A stretch of 64,000 nucleotides of DNA from an uncultured Chitinophagaceae bacterium (GCA_937873715.1 CALMYJ010000031.1:62001-126000), one strand, 5' to 3'; positions 8,150-18,057 are shown, numbered from the stretch's first letter. Numbers and translations: made by a program. The notes: generated by a model from the letters alone, not told the origin.

Positions 8150-8638
8150 TTAAAAATCCGGCTCGGCTGTTTCAAAAAAAACAATACCGGCATTGCTTTT
8201 AAAGCGTCGTCCTTTTATGTCGCTCATCCAGTATTTTTCTACCACAATTGTTTTTTCCAGGTATTTATGTTTTTTGTTGTAAAGCAGGCATTGCCCGTTT
8301 TGGAGCAGGTGTGCAGTATGTTGCTGTATCCTGGTTTGTAGTGCATGGTTTTTACAGAGGCTGTCTGTATGTATTTGTTGTGCGGCAGATTGCTTCAGCA
8401 GGCTTAGCAGGGTGCTGTCTTCAGTATTACCGGCGTCATGCCGGGTTGCCCACAGGCTGGAATTTAATTGCTGTAGGGCAGTGGCAATGATAAACTCATC
8501 AGTTTCTAAAAGTATTACCACAGGTTTGGCAGCCAGTAAAGCCGAGTCGGGCAATGTTTTGGTATAAAAATAACCCTGCCCGTACAGTGCAGCAGGCAGT
8601 AGGCAGCAAACTAATAAGCGGATATATACAACAAGCAT
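8150..8638 (-). CDS. Hypothetical secreted protein
   Basis: A 162-residue protein of unknown function. It begins with a hydrophobic signal peptide (LLVCCLLPAALYGQG, cleavage near residue 21). The mature part is rich in Gln, Leu and Thr, with YNKKHKYLEKTIVVEKYWMSD near residues 119-140. No family motif was recognised. It is monocistronic as far as can be seen: the DUF3467 gene upstream on the same strand starts 142 bases away. It may be a lineage-specific envelope protein. Confidence 0.6.
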   Translation of the reverse strand: MLVVYIRLLVCCLLPAALYGQGYFYTKTLPDSALLAAKPVVILLETDEFIIATALQQLNSSLWATRHDAGNTEDSTLLSLLKQSAAQQIHTDSLCKNHALQTRIQQHTAHLLQNGQCLLYNKKHKYLEKTIVVEKYWMSDIKGRRFKSNAGIVFFETAEPDF

Positions 8639-8780
8639 CGTAACGGATAATAGCCGGCGGAAACGGCATTATGCTAATGTACAGAACTGAATGTAGCTGG
8701 CAAAACAAAAGTTTAGCAGCTAAAACCAGTTTTATACTGCAATATCTTACCGGGATGAATATATAAGTTGTGCCGCTGTA

Positions 8781-9098
8781 TTATGCCTGTGCCGCCGGGC
8801 CACCAAACACAAAAGGAATTTCGGCCTGCTCAATATCCTGTATTGTGCCGTTGGCTGCCTCAAATTTCTTTACATTTTCAACGATGGCTTTCATAAAGCG
8901 CTTGGCATGGAAGGGGGTAAGTATAATTCTGCTTTTAACCTTACTCTTAGGCGTGCCGGGCATTACATTTACAAAGTCAATTACAAATTCTGCATGGCTG
9001 TGTGTAATGATAGCCAGGTTAGCGTATTCGCCTTCTGATATTTCTTCGGATATTTCTATGTTGAGTTGGTTAGGTTGCTGTTCCGGTTGGTTTGCCAT
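8781..9098 (-). CDS. DUF3467 family protein
   Basis: A 105-residue cytoplasmic protein with the family features LNIEISEEISEGEYANLAIITHSHAEFVIDF, then SRIILTPFHAKRFMKAI and a C-terminal VFGGP. DUF3467 proteins are short, widely conserved and of unknown function. It lies just beyond the terminator of the SusCD operon and reads in the same direction, so it is probably transcribed separately. Confidence 0.88.
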   Translation of the reverse strand: MANQPEQQPNQLNIEISEEISEGEYANLAIITHSHAEFVIDFVNVMPGTPKSKVKSRIILTPFHAKRFMKAIVENVKKFEAANGTIQDIEQAEIPFVFGGPAAQA

Positions 9099-9133
9099 AA
9101 TTATACATTTGATTGATGTGCTGCAAAAATAAT

Positions 9134-9155
9134 GGGGCTGCCTTAAAGAAGCCCC
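9134..9155 (-). terminator. Terminator of the SusCD-DUF1735 operon
   Basis: On the minus strand GGGGCT(TC) pairs with (GC)AGCCCC around TTTAAG and is followed by ATTATTTTTG. It lies 26 bases past the stop of the DUF1735 lipoprotein gene and before the DUF3467 start, as expected for the end of the uptake operon. Confidence 0.75.
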
Positions 9156-9180
9156 ATTTACGGTAGTTAATTATTTATTG

Positions 9181-10131
9181 TTATTCCCTTGGCCTTAAAT
9201 ATACCAGGGTATCCATCATCTGTCTTTGTGTAGGCCCGCCTGCCCAGGTGGCGTAGGCATAAATGGTTTTGGTGTCGGGGTCGTACCGGGAGTGGTAACC
9301 TTCCATATTCATCAACCCGTCTGGAAAAGGCCCTCCGTCTGAAGTAATGGTGATATTGTTGGCTTCATCAAAAGTGTAAGTAGGATGTGCAATGGTGTTC
9401 AACAGGCCAATGGTAGCCGTATTAGCCCATCCGTGCGACTCTCTCATCCGTACCGAGTTAGTACCCGTAGTTACCAGTGTAAATTCCCTGGGGCCCACCC
9501 ACCCGGTAGCCGGCTCATCACCGGCACGGAGTATATAACCCCTCAGGCGGTATATGCCATCCAATTTGTTTTTAACGCCTACGGCAAACACGATTGATTT
9601 TTCCCAGCGGGCAATTTTACTGTTGACATCATTTACGCTGCTAATGGTAAAGCCAATGCCATAGCTTTTGGTTAAATCAAGTGCAAGAATATCTTTAATC
9701 GTAATTCTTATCCTTTTAGCAAATTCGCCGGGTGCAAAGGTTACGGTATAGTCGTTGCCGGTAAGTGGGGTTGCCGGGTCGGCTGTAAAAGAGCCATCGG
9801 GCATAGGGGTTAAAGTGGCATCGTAGGCCGATACAGCACCGGGGTCGTTTTTTACAATTACGGTTAATGGTTTATTTAGTTCAGCGTGGCTGGGTGGGTT
9901 GCGCCTGATATCTGCGGCATACACCGTTTGAGGCCCGGCAATTAAATCTACCGTAAGCAGGGCATAGCCCGATTGCTTGCCATCAAGCGTATCCGCTTCG
10001 CTGCCAAAAATTTTAACGATGGTTTGCCCTGCATCACCCATGGGCTGTGCCGATGGTGTTTTAGAGCAACCGGCAATTATTGCCAGGCCAACTATAGTAG
10101 CTGTAAACAAAATAAAATTCCGGTACCGCAT
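9181..10131 (-). CDS. DUF1735 lipoprotein, SusE-position outer-membrane protein
   Basis: A 316-residue lipoprotein. I take the start at MRYRNF (10131) rather than the longer frame to 10176, because it places the hydrophobic stretch and the lipobox IAGC directly at the N-terminus. A DUF1735-type domain (about residues 30-180) is followed by a second beta-rich domain with KLDGIYRLRGY. These proteins sit third in many SusC-SusD loci and are thought to bind ligand at the surface next to SusD. It follows the SusD gene with a 29-base gap, so it is the third cistron. The ligand is unknown. Confidence 0.85.
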   Translation of the reverse strand: MRYRNFILFTATIVGLAIIAGCSKTPSAQPMGDAGQTIVKIFGSEADTLDGKQSGYALLTVDLIAGPQTVYAADIRRNPPSHAELNKPLTVIVKNDPGAVSAYDATLTPMPDGSFTADPATPLTGNDYTVTFAPGEFAKRIRITIKDILALDLTKSYGIGFTISSVNDVNSKIARWEKSIVFAVGVKNKLDGIYRLRGYILRAGDEPATGWVGPREFTLVTTGTNSVRMRESHGWANTATIGLLNTIAHPTYTFDEANNITITSDGGPFPDGLMNMEGYHSRYDPDTKTIYAYATWAGGPTQRQMMDTLVYLRPRE

Positions 10132-10160
10132 ATTGCAAAATTTGTTGTTCTTATAAGTAA

Positions 10161-11645
10161 TTATCTGTCCCACCATACCCTTTCATCCTGGCTGTCGCCG
10201 GAGGGTAATAAGGCTACGGCATCCAGCACACTTTTACGGTTGGTGCTGTAATCATTTACGCCATATACAAAGCGGCGTGGTATCCTGCCTGAAGCACTTA
10301 GTGCATCTCTTGCCGGCTCTAATTCGGGCACGCCTGTACGCCGCCATTCACACCAGCCCTGGTGCCCGTCGGGATAAAGGGCTATATAACGCTGCAGCGC
10401 AATTTTTTTCAAATTTTCTTCCAGGTTGGTGCCGTATATAATGTCGCTATTGTTATAATAAGCGCCGCCATCGGCCTCGGTTAGGCCCCACTGGGTGTAC
10501 GAAGTGATAATGGCATTGCGATACAGGGTAGCAGCATTATCCGGTTCTTCGGCTGCTGTCGTCCAGCCCAGTTCTCTTGCTTCGGCACGGGCAAAAAGCA
10601 GCATCGAAGCATGTATAATATCTACCCTCGATCCGGATGTGCGGTAATCATCGCCCAACACCCTCGACCATATACCAGAAGCAAACACGCCACCCCATAC
10701 ATTGTTCATATAATTACGGTTGCGGCCATAAGGCACACCGGTAAGCGAAGTGCCATAAATGCCGTTGAGTTGCCGCCTGTCGTTAAGTTCGGTAAGCAGG
10801 TTTACAAAGGGTTCGGCCTGGCCAAGGTCCCGCCGGGCATCATAGGTTACAAACCAGGGGTTGTTGTACGAGTCGCCGGGATAAGTAACCGAAAAATTGT
10901 CGGCATTGGCAGCAATATGTCCCGCCGGGTCGGTAAGGGCTGCCTTAAATTCAAGGGCAGCCAGTTGCCCGGCCGATGGGTAGCGCTTGCTCATCCTTAG
11001 TGCGATAAGCATGCGTATGGAGTTGGCAAATTTTTTCCATTGACCAATATTACCGCCGTATACAATATCACCTTTAATGGCAGGGCCGTTATCAAACTGG
11101 GCATTGGCCTGTTTCAGTTCTTCTAACAGTAACAGGTAAATATCTTCCTGCCGGTCGTATTTCGGAAATTTATTTTCAATGCCTTTTAAGGCTTCGGTGT
11201 AAGGGATATCGCCCCAGGCATCGGTAATTGTCCAGAAATAGTAGGCTTTAATGATTCGGGCAATGGCAATCTGGTTGTTATTGGAGCCATTTACCAGGGC
11301 AATCGTTTTGGTGTCGGGGTCGGTATTGGTGTTGATGATATTCTGGCAATCGAACATAGCGCCGGCGTAAATACCGTCAAAATCAAACTGCGGAAGGCTG
11401 TACAGCGATATTTGCGGATACTGTGTTTCAGAAAAATACTGGCAGTAATAGCCGGGGTTTTGCTGGGTAGCCCTGTTGGCAATACCTGCTAATATATTGG
11501 TAAGTAACCCTGCCGTAAAAGGTATTTCGGTGCGGTTGGGGTCGTTATTGATATCGCCAAAATCCCTGAATTTACTGCAGCCCTGCAATAGCGTAGCCAC
11601 AATGGCCAGGGATAAAAATATTTTGTGGGTTGTTTTCATTGTCAT
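10161..11645 (-). CDS. SusD/RagB-family outer-membrane lipoprotein
   Basis: A 494-residue protein with a lipoprotein signal (LSLAIVATLLQGCSK, Cys near residue 23) and the early GDINNDPNR stretch typical of the SusD-like_2 branch. Helical TPR-like segments follow (IARIIKAYYFWTITDAWGDIPYTEAL), with HQGWCEWRRTGVPEL near the end. SusD proteins form the lid over a SusC barrel and capture ligands such as oligosaccharides or peptides. The SusC gene ends 20 bases upstream. A second Met at residue 3 is an equally possible start. Confidence 0.94.
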   Translation of the reverse strand: MTMKTTHKIFLSLAIVATLLQGCSKFRDFGDINNDPNRTEIPFTAGLLTNILAGIANRATQQNPGYYCQYFSETQYPQISLYSLPQFDFDGIYAGAMFDCQNIINTNTDPDTKTIALVNGSNNNQIAIARIIKAYYFWTITDAWGDIPYTEALKGIENKFPKYDRQEDIYLLLLEELKQANAQFDNGPAIKGDIVYGGNIGQWKKFANSIRMLIALRMSKRYPSAGQLAALEFKAALTDPAGHIAANADNFSVTYPGDSYNNPWFVTYDARRDLGQAEPFVNLLTELNDRRQLNGIYGTSLTGVPYGRNRNYMNNVWGGVFASGIWSRVLGDDYRTSGSRVDIIHASMLLFARAEARELGWTTAAEEPDNAATLYRNAIITSYTQWGLTEADGGAYYNNSDIIYGTNLEENLKKIALQRYIALYPDGHQGWCEWRRTGVPELEPARDALSASGRIPRRFVYGVNDYSTNRKSVLDAVALLPSGDSQDERVWWDR

Positions 11646-11665
11646 GAAATCACTTGCTTAATGTT

Positions 11666-14600
11666 TTAAAAACTTAGTTTCAGGTTAACACCTATGGAAC
11701 GGGTGCCCGGAAATTGCCCGTCTTCTCCATACACCCCACCAATTTCTGATGGGTCAAAATCTTTTGTTTTAGCAAATATCAGCCAGGGGTTTCTGGCTAC
11801 TATTGAAAAAGTAGCACCGGTAAGGTATTTGCCAAGGCTTAATTTATTTACCGGTATGCGGTAGCCGATACTTAACTCTCTCAGCTTTACAAAAGTGAGG
11901 TCGTACATATAGTCGTCAAAAATATTGTTCTCCACCAGCCCGTGAAAATAGCTTTGGGCATCTACATAAAAGCTCACGGCTTTACCATTGGCATCTACCC
12001 CTGTCGTTTTTACACCGCCGCCATCGGCAACAGCATCCCTGATGGGTACACCTTTGTCGTTAAGCACTGCCGTACGGGCCAGCAGCCCGGAGTAAGAGCC
12101 CCACATATCAGACAGGGAGAAAAATTTACCACCCACCTGGTAATCGATATTGATATTAAATACAAAGTTTTTAAAAACGGTAAAAGTATTTTGTACGCCG
12201 CCGGTATAGTCGGGTAGTACCGAGCCAAAGTATACCAGGTCGTCGGCTTTTACATACTGGCCATAGCTGTTGGAATTAGGGTCGGTATCAATTACGGGCT
12301 GCCCGTTAATTCTTTTTACACCGCCGCCGTACATCATACCCCATTGCTGGCCCACAGCATTTACCGTTACCGGTGGCGATATGCCATTAAAAGCAGCACC
12401 GCCCGAGATAATGAGTTGGTCTACACCGGGTGCAATTTCTGTTACAGTGTTTTCTAAAATGCGGCTGAAGGTGGCATTAAAGTCCCAGATAAAATTTTTG
12501 GCCATAATAGGTTTGGCATTAAACTGTATATCGATACCACGCCTGAGTGTGCTGCCCACATTGGCGAGCAGGCTGCTGTAGCCGGTAGTTCCGGTAAGTT
12601 GGGTATTAATGGGTGCTTTAGAATCTTTGGAGTTGTAGTAAGTAATATTAAGCCCAAGCCTGTTGCGTATAAAGCGAAGATCAAGGCCAAATTCTACTGT
12701 TTGTGCGGTGGCGCCACGCAGGGTAGGGTCGGAGTAGGTATTGGGTGTACCCATCAGTCCGTTGCCGTTCCACGATTGGGTGGCAAGGGCATAGGTGAGT
12801 TTTAACTGGTAGGGGTCAATTAAACGGGTAACAGTGCCATACGATGCCCTTAGCTTACCAAAGCTTATCCAGGGTATTTGTTCTTTTACCAGGTCGCCAA
12901 ATACAAAACTGCCACCTACTGAATTGGTAAAAATGCCTTGTCCAACCGGTAATACCGACGACCAGTCGCCACGCAGTACAAACTCTGCAAAGAGGGTATT
13001 TTTCCAGCCAATATCACCCCTGCCAAAAATTGCCCGGCGTTTTTGTTGCGAACGCAGGTTGGCATAGTCTACCGGGTTTTTTGAATTGGTTAGGGTAAAC
13101 AGGTCGGGAATGCTAAAGCCACCGTTGGTGCCGGCAGTAATAAATTTTGAACCAATACTTACAATTTCGATACCGGCATTAGAGTTGAGTTGAAAATCGT
13201 TGAACTTTTTGCGGTAAGTACCCACCACTTCAAAAGTGTTGCGGTTGGCCCAGGTTTGTGCTGTGCCGTAATAGGCTTTGCCGTTGTTGGCCGCAGCGCC
13301 GGAGTAGGAGTTATTGATAGAGGATTGTTCGCCGCTGTATTCCAGTATACTGGCTACGGTTCGTTCCTCATTGGTGGTAAGTTGCTGCTTGCGGTATGTG
13401 CCTCTTATCGAAAAATCGTTGTTGAATTTATAGGTAAGCGATACGTCTCCAAATAGCCTGTCCCGCTGGTTGATGATGCTAATATTATCGTAGTAAGAAT
13501 AAGGGTTGTACCAGTAGTTGCCCCGGTAAAAAGCGTTGGGGTTATCCGGGTTAAACCCACCATCGGGGTTAGCATGGTTCCAACTGGCCAGTGTACCATC
13601 GGGGGTAACAAGGCCACGCAGTTCTCTCATTTTTTCCATATCGAGGTCGCGGTGAAACCAGGAGTTGAAGCTGCCTGTAGAGTTATTGCCATACCCGTTA
13701 TCATTTTCAGCATTTGTTTTTTGATTCAGGTAAGTAATATTGGTGCTTAGGGTAAGATGTGTGTTTAAGTCTACGGTAGCGCTCAGGTTAAGATTATGTC
13801 TTTTAAGATAGGAGGTTGGTATCAGTCCTTTTTGATCAAGGTTGGTATAAGATATTCTTACACCGGCATTTTCTGAGGCTTTGCTAAAGCTGATATTGTT
13901 GAAAAGTGTAACGCCGGTATTAAAAAAGTTACGGGCATTATTGGGCTGGGGCTGAAGTTTGGCCGTTTTGCCCGAATATTCCGAGCCGGGGTACCAGGCA
14001 TACCAGGGGATATATTCCTGCCCGGCCATACGTGGGCCCCAACTGGCATCATCGCTGTAATCGAGGTAAAATTTTCCATCCAGCGCTTTCCAAAATTCGG
14101 GCATACTGGGCTCCCAGGTAAACCGGCTAAATTCTGAGCGGCCGCCACCTGCATAGCTGTTTTGATAGTTGGGCAGGATGTATACTTTATCAAACTGTAC
14201 ACCCGAGTTTATATCGATACCGCTGCCTTTGGCACCTTTACGGCTTTTACGGGTGGTAATTACAATAGCACCATTCGCCGCATCGGGGCCAAATAAAGCG
14301 GCGGCCTGCGGCCCCTGTAATACAGATATGTCTTCAATATCATCGGGGTTCACATCATTGCTGCTGGGGATCACCGTACCATCTACTATGTACAGCGGGC
14401 CGCTGCCACTGCCCCCGGCGTTCGATTCACCCCTTATACGTATATTGGTTTCGGCACCTAATGCCGCTGCCGACTGGCTGCGTACCTGTATGCCCGATAC
14501 CTTACCAGCAAGGGCATTATTAATATTGGTTTGCCTTACTGTATTTAACTGCTCTGCCGTTACTACCTGTGCGTTGGATGATGTACTGCGTGCTGTACGC

Positions 14601-14935
14601 TTGATGCCAAATGCACTGGTAACCACCACTTCGGTGAGGGCACCGCTTTTTTGATCTAAAATAGTATACAGGGTGGCTGCGGTGCCAACGGGCACTTCCT
14701 TACTGGCATAAGCCGCCTGCGAAATAATAAGTATATCCCCGTCTTTTACTTTTATGCTGTAATCGCCATTTACATCCGACTGCACGCCTGCACCGGTACC
14801 TTTTACTAATATTGATGCAAACGAAATGCCTTTGCCGGTATTGTCTACCACTTTGCCGGTAAGTTGGCGTACCTGTGCTACAGTAATCAAACAAAATAGT
14901 GTAAACAGCGCAGTTAGCGGTGCAGCCCTTCTCAT
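11666..14935 (-). CDS. SusC/RagA-family TonB-linked outer-membrane protein
   Basis: A 1,089-residue TonB-dependent transporter. After a signal peptide (1-20) come a carboxypeptidase-regulatory-like domain (about 24-98, LTGKVVDNTGKGISFASILVKGTG), the linker GALTEVVVTSAFG, a plug domain (about 115-230) with PLYIVDGTVIP and the DIEDISVLQGPQAAALFGPDAANG motif, and then a beta-barrel ending in VNLKLSF. It imports a ligand with energy from TonB/ExbBD. It is the first gene of the operon SusC-SusD-DUF1735. No glycosidase or peptidase gene accompanies it, so the substrate cannot be inferred. Confidence 0.96.
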   Translation of the reverse strand: MRRAAPLTALFTLFCLITVAQVRQLTGKVVDNTGKGISFASILVKGTGAGVQSDVNGDYSIKVKDGDILIISQAAYASKEVPVGTAATLYTILDQKSGALTEVVVTSAFGIKRTARSTSSNAQVVTAEQLNTVRQTNINNALAGKVSGIQVRSQSAAALGAETNIRIRGESNAGGSGSGPLYIVDGTVIPSSNDVNPDDIEDISVLQGPQAAALFGPDAANGAIVITTRKSRKGAKGSGIDINSGVQFDKVYILPNYQNSYAGGGRSEFSRFTWEPSMPEFWKALDGKFYLDYSDDASWGPRMAGQEYIPWYAWYPGSEYSGKTAKLQPQPNNARNFFNTGVTLFNNISFSKASENAGVRISYTNLDQKGLIPTSYLKRHNLNLSATVDLNTHLTLSTNITYLNQKTNAENDNGYGNNSTGSFNSWFHRDLDMEKMRELRGLVTPDGTLASWNHANPDGGFNPDNPNAFYRGNYWYNPYSYYDNISIINQRDRLFGDVSLTYKFNNDFSIRGTYRKQQLTTNEERTVASILEYSGEQSSINNSYSGAAANNGKAYYGTAQTWANRNTFEVVGTYRKKFNDFQLNSNAGIEIVSIGSKFITAGTNGGFSIPDLFTLTNSKNPVDYANLRSQQKRRAIFGRGDIGWKNTLFAEFVLRGDWSSVLPVGQGIFTNSVGGSFVFGDLVKEQIPWISFGKLRASYGTVTRLIDPYQLKLTYALATQSWNGNGLMGTPNTYSDPTLRGATAQTVEFGLDLRFIRNRLGLNITYYNSKDSKAPINTQLTGTTGYSSLLANVGSTLRRGIDIQFNAKPIMAKNFIWDFNATFSRILENTVTEIAPGVDQLIISGGAAFNGISPPVTVNAVGQQWGMMYGGGVKRINGQPVIDTDPNSNSYGQYVKADDLVYFGSVLPDYTGGVQNTFTVFKNFVFNINIDYQVGGKFFSLSDMWGSYSGLLARTAVLNDKGVPIRDAVADGGGVKTTGVDANGKAVSFYVDAQSYFHGLVENNIFDDYMYDLTFVKLRELSIGYRIPVNKLSLGKYLTGATFSIVARNPWLIFAKTKDFDPSEIGGVYGEDGQFPGTRSIGVNLKLSF

Positions 14936-15043
14936 TCAGTTAGTTTTGATTTAACGTAAAAATAAGCGAAATGACAGATGTAAAAAAGCAGTTGTGTTCG
15001 ATGAAATACTTTGCATACAGGCTTTTCAAAAAATTATACTGGT

Positions 15044-17128
15044 TTAAAAAACATACAAGGCCTGTACTTTTACTTCGGTACGCCTGTTGCCTTCAATCTG
15101 GTCGAGCCCCGTGCCTACGCTGGTACGGTTGCTAAACACCGTTTGGGCCCAGCGCAGCCAGATACTCAGTTTTTTTGAAACGTCGTAATTGAAATTAGCA
15201 TAATACCGGTAGCCTTTGTCGTAAAACACAGGGATGGAAAAGCTATAGAGTACATCGTTTTCAAAGGCATACATCCTGCTGTCGTATCCGTCGGTTTCAA
15301 AATACTGCAGGCGTACACTGCCCGAATATTTCTTCATTAATGGTTTGTAAATACAATCGGCATAGGCGAGGAAGCCTGTTTGCTTGCCTGCGCCCTTACG
15401 GTCGAATAAAGTCATCTCAATCCTGTTGCGGAAAGTGATGGGGCTGCTTACCCGGTAACTCATCTGCCACCTGAAGTTTTGCCTGGGCCTTTGTTCTACC
15501 GGGCCCATCACGGCACCAAAGGGATTAAAATTGCGTGCCTTTGATTCGGTACGGTAGCGGGCATATATTTCTAATTGCCGGTTAGGCTTGTACGTTAGTT
15601 GAGCAAAATAATCTGCGCCCGGTGATGGCGATTCTACCAGGTACCGCAACCAGGGAAAGCGGTAAAAGTCTGCATATACATCCACCCTCCAAAAGTTATT
15701 CGGCCTGATGCTGATGCCGGCATACATGCCTTCCTCATTAGTGGGAAAGGTACTTTCTGTAAAAGCATTGGTGTACAACGACTGGTATTTGCTTGAAATA
15801 TTCCGGTATACCAGTGCCATATCTACCCTTGAGTCCACACTTACCAATACGCCATTTACCCATGCCTTATCCATTTTATTGGTAACTGCCAGTTCGCCAA
15901 AAACGTGTATGTTTTTTACCGTATAGCTGTAATCAATACTGGTATTGCCCCACCGGGTGCCGCTTATGGCATAGATATTATAAGGCTCTGGATTTCTTTG
16001 CACGGGCAGCTTAAAATGGTATTGTATGGTATTAACACCAAGGTGCAGCCTGTTAATATCATAAGTGAAATTGCCGCCATAAGCAATTTGCCGCTGGGCA
16101 TTTTTATCTTCCAGTTCGCTTTGGGTACGGTGCAGGCCCGAAGACTGGAAGGAGGAAATAAAGTCTTCGTTGTTGAGGGTGTCCACTACCAGGTTGGCAT
16201 CCAGGTTGCGGTATGATACAAAGCCGGTAGCTTCCCAGTTGTTTTTCCCGATAGTAATACCTGCCCCACGATGAAAATTAATTTCGCCTGCCGAGTTGTA
16301 AGGCCGTAGTTTGGCCAATTGTCGTTTTACATTGGTAACATCTGCACTTTTTTTAAATGCAAGGTTTTGCCATTGTATAAGCCCCTGGCCAAGGTTCACC
16401 GTATAGTCGCCAAGGGCCAGCGATTTAATGATGCCAATGTTACGGGCAAAAAGGTGGGCAGAGTAAAAATCAAATCCCTGTCTTTGAGAGCCTTTAAAAA
16501 ATTCTTCGCCGGCATCTTTTTCACCCACAACACCGTATTGCAGTAAATTTTTATACTGGTATTTGTAGCGTACAAAATAGCGCTGTGGTGAACCGGGGTA
16601 GTAATTTTTTACCGTGGTGGGGTCTACAAGGTAGCCACGGGATTTTTCCAGCACCTGCGTCATACGGGCCAGCAGGGAGTGAGTGCCATCACTAAGTCTT
16701 TCGCTAAAAGCAGTAGCCAGTTTTGCCTCATTACTCACGGTAATGTATGGCCTTAGTTTTTCAATAGTGGCCAAATCCCAGTTGGGTATGGCCTGTATTT
16801 CGTACAGGTTGATAAAATTGCCAAACAGGCTGCGGTAGCTGATAAGGTTTTGTACCTGTAGCGGGGTGAGTATCAGTAGTTCTTTAAGCGTGGCCGCATC
16901 GGCGGTATTGAGGTTAATCGGGTTGCGCAAAAACTGCCGCATTTGCTGCAAAAAGCTGTCATCCTGTGTTTCGGCATCTTCGGTATTTTCGGTTATGCCT
17001 TCCAGTTGTTGCTCTACATTGCTGGATATAGGCGGTTGCTGTGCCTGTAGCCGTACGGGTATGGCCAGCAGCAGGATGCCGGTGATTAAACATATTATTA
17101 TTGTACGGGGTTGTGTCATTAGCTGCAT
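15044..17128 (-). CDS. Exported protein with N-terminal helix-hairpin-helix motifs and a barrel-like C-terminal part
   Basis: A 694-residue protein with a signal peptide (about 1-29) and an acidic linker. Residues about 70-130 match ComEA-type helix-hairpin-helix repeats (PINLNTADAATLKEL, LISYRSLFGNFINLYEIQAI), although the usual GIG turn is missing. The rest is rich in alternating aromatic beta strands and ends in ALYVF, as outer-membrane barrels do. It follows the 281-residue barrel gene by 5 bases, so the two are co-transcribed. The function is unknown; a role with DNA or sugar chains at the envelope is speculation. A Met at residue 5 is another possible start. Confidence 0.8.
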   Translation of the reverse strand: MQLMTQPRTIIICLITGILLLAIPVRLQAQQPPISSNVEQQLEGITENTEDAETQDDSFLQQMRQFLRNPINLNTADAATLKELLILTPLQVQNLISYRSLFGNFINLYEIQAIPNWDLATIEKLRPYITVSNEAKLATAFSERLSDGTHSLLARMTQVLEKSRGYLVDPTTVKNYYPGSPQRYFVRYKYQYKNLLQYGVVGEKDAGEEFFKGSQRQGFDFYSAHLFARNIGIIKSLALGDYTVNLGQGLIQWQNLAFKKSADVTNVKRQLAKLRPYNSAGEINFHRGAGITIGKNNWEATGFVSYRNLDANLVVDTLNNEDFISSFQSSGLHRTQSELEDKNAQRQIAYGGNFTYDINRLHLGVNTIQYHFKLPVQRNPEPYNIYAISGTRWGNTSIDYSYTVKNIHVFGELAVTNKMDKAWVNGVLVSVDSRVDMALVYRNISSKYQSLYTNAFTESTFPTNEEGMYAGISIRPNNFWRVDVYADFYRFPWLRYLVESPSPGADYFAQLTYKPNRQLEIYARYRTESKARNFNPFGAVMGPVEQRPRQNFRWQMSYRVSSPITFRNRIEMTLFDRKGAGKQTGFLAYADCIYKPLMKKYSGSVRLQYFETDGYDSRMYAFENDVLYSFSIPVFYDKGYRYYANFNYDVSKKLSIWLRWAQTVFSNRTSVGTGLDQIEGNRRTEVKVQALYVF

Positions 17129-17133
17129 GGCTT

Positions 17134-17979
17134 TTACTGGTTACTGCTGCCCGTTGATGTTTTATCTTTTTTAGCCAGGTTTACTATAAGCAGCAGCCCC
17201 GGCGAAAAACCCAGTTGCGGATGATAACTGCCGCTTACATCCAGCCTTAAATTGCTCCAGCTTATACCGGCACCTGCATAGCCCCTGGAGTTGGCAGTAG
17301 CAATGCCGCCACGCAGGAAAAATATTTTTTCGAACCTGTACTGGAAGCCCATATTCACATTTACCGGATAATCCTGTTCTTTTACTAATTCGGCGCTGAT
17401 AAAGAACTGTTCGGAGGCATCGTAGCCCAGCCCGAAAGTATATACCGAACTGAGTTTTTCATCAGTTTTGGAAAATTTGCCCCCAACAGGATTGTACACA
17501 TGTACGCCGGCATTAAGGTTATCGGTAAGGTGTGCCACAATACCTATTTCGGCATTAAGGGTATTATCGTTCTGGTAGCCGGGTACCCGGTAATCGTAAT
17601 AGTTAAATTGTACACCAAGGTCTATCTTAGGCCCCAGGCTTCGGGCATAAGCCAGCCCAAGCTGGTTTTCGTTAAAACTTTTATCCCCAAAGCGTTTCAT
17701 GCTTACCCCAAAATTACCCAGGGTAGAGGGTATGGCTATTGAAGCATTATATGCCGTGGTGGCGCTTAACATAAAGCGCCGCTCCCCATACACCCCAAAG
17801 CTGGTATTTTTAATTTGCGCCAGGGCAGCCTGGTTGTTGTTGAAGGAAAACACATCGGTGTGCTGTGTGCTGTAAGCGCCAAGGCCGGTGTACACAGCAG
17901 ATATAGGCTGGCGCAACACCTGGGCATGGGTAGTTAAAACAACAAATAGCAACGGCAAACAAATAGAATATCTTCTCAA
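17134..17979 (-). CDS. Outer-membrane beta-barrel protein (PorV/PorQ-like size and pattern)
   Basis: A 281-residue protein with a signal peptide (1-19, ending THAQ), followed by repeated amphipathic strands and glycine/aromatic turns. Examples are LGNFGVSMKRFGD, IDLGVQFNYYDYRV, GVHVYNPVGGKFS and MGFQYRFEKIFFLRGGI. The early AVYTGLGAYSTQHTDVFSFNNNQAAL recalls the start of PorV/PorQ-like and FadL-like barrels in Bacteroidota. The family call is tentative. It is first in a two-gene unit with the helix-hairpin-helix protein. Confidence 0.65.
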   Translation of the reverse strand: MRRYSICLPLLFVVLTTHAQVLRQPISAVYTGLGAYSTQHTDVFSFNNNQAALAQIKNTSFGVYGERRFMLSATTAYNASIAIPSTLGNFGVSMKRFGDKSFNENQLGLAYARSLGPKIDLGVQFNYYDYRVPGYQNDNTLNAEIGIVAHLTDNLNAGVHVYNPVGGKFSKTDEKLSSVYTFGLGYDASEQFFISAELVKEQDYPVNVNMGFQYRFEKIFFLRGGIATANSRGYAGAGISWSNLRLDVSGSYHPQLGFSPGLLLIVNLAKKDKTSTGSSNQ

Positions 17980-18045
17980 AGCAGTTATTATTTACAGGCA
18001 ATATAACAATATTGGCGCATAAGCCGCCCCTGGCATTTTGTTTAT

Positions 18046-18053
18046 TATTTTTG
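18046..18053 (+). promoter_or_regulatory. Candidate -7 box of folD
   Basis: TATTTTTG matches the Bacteroidota -7 consensus TAnnTTTG. It ends only four bases before the folD ATG, which would give an mRNA with little or no leader. No matching -33 TTG was found at the usual distance. Confidence 0.45.
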
Positions 18054-18057
18054 CGGC

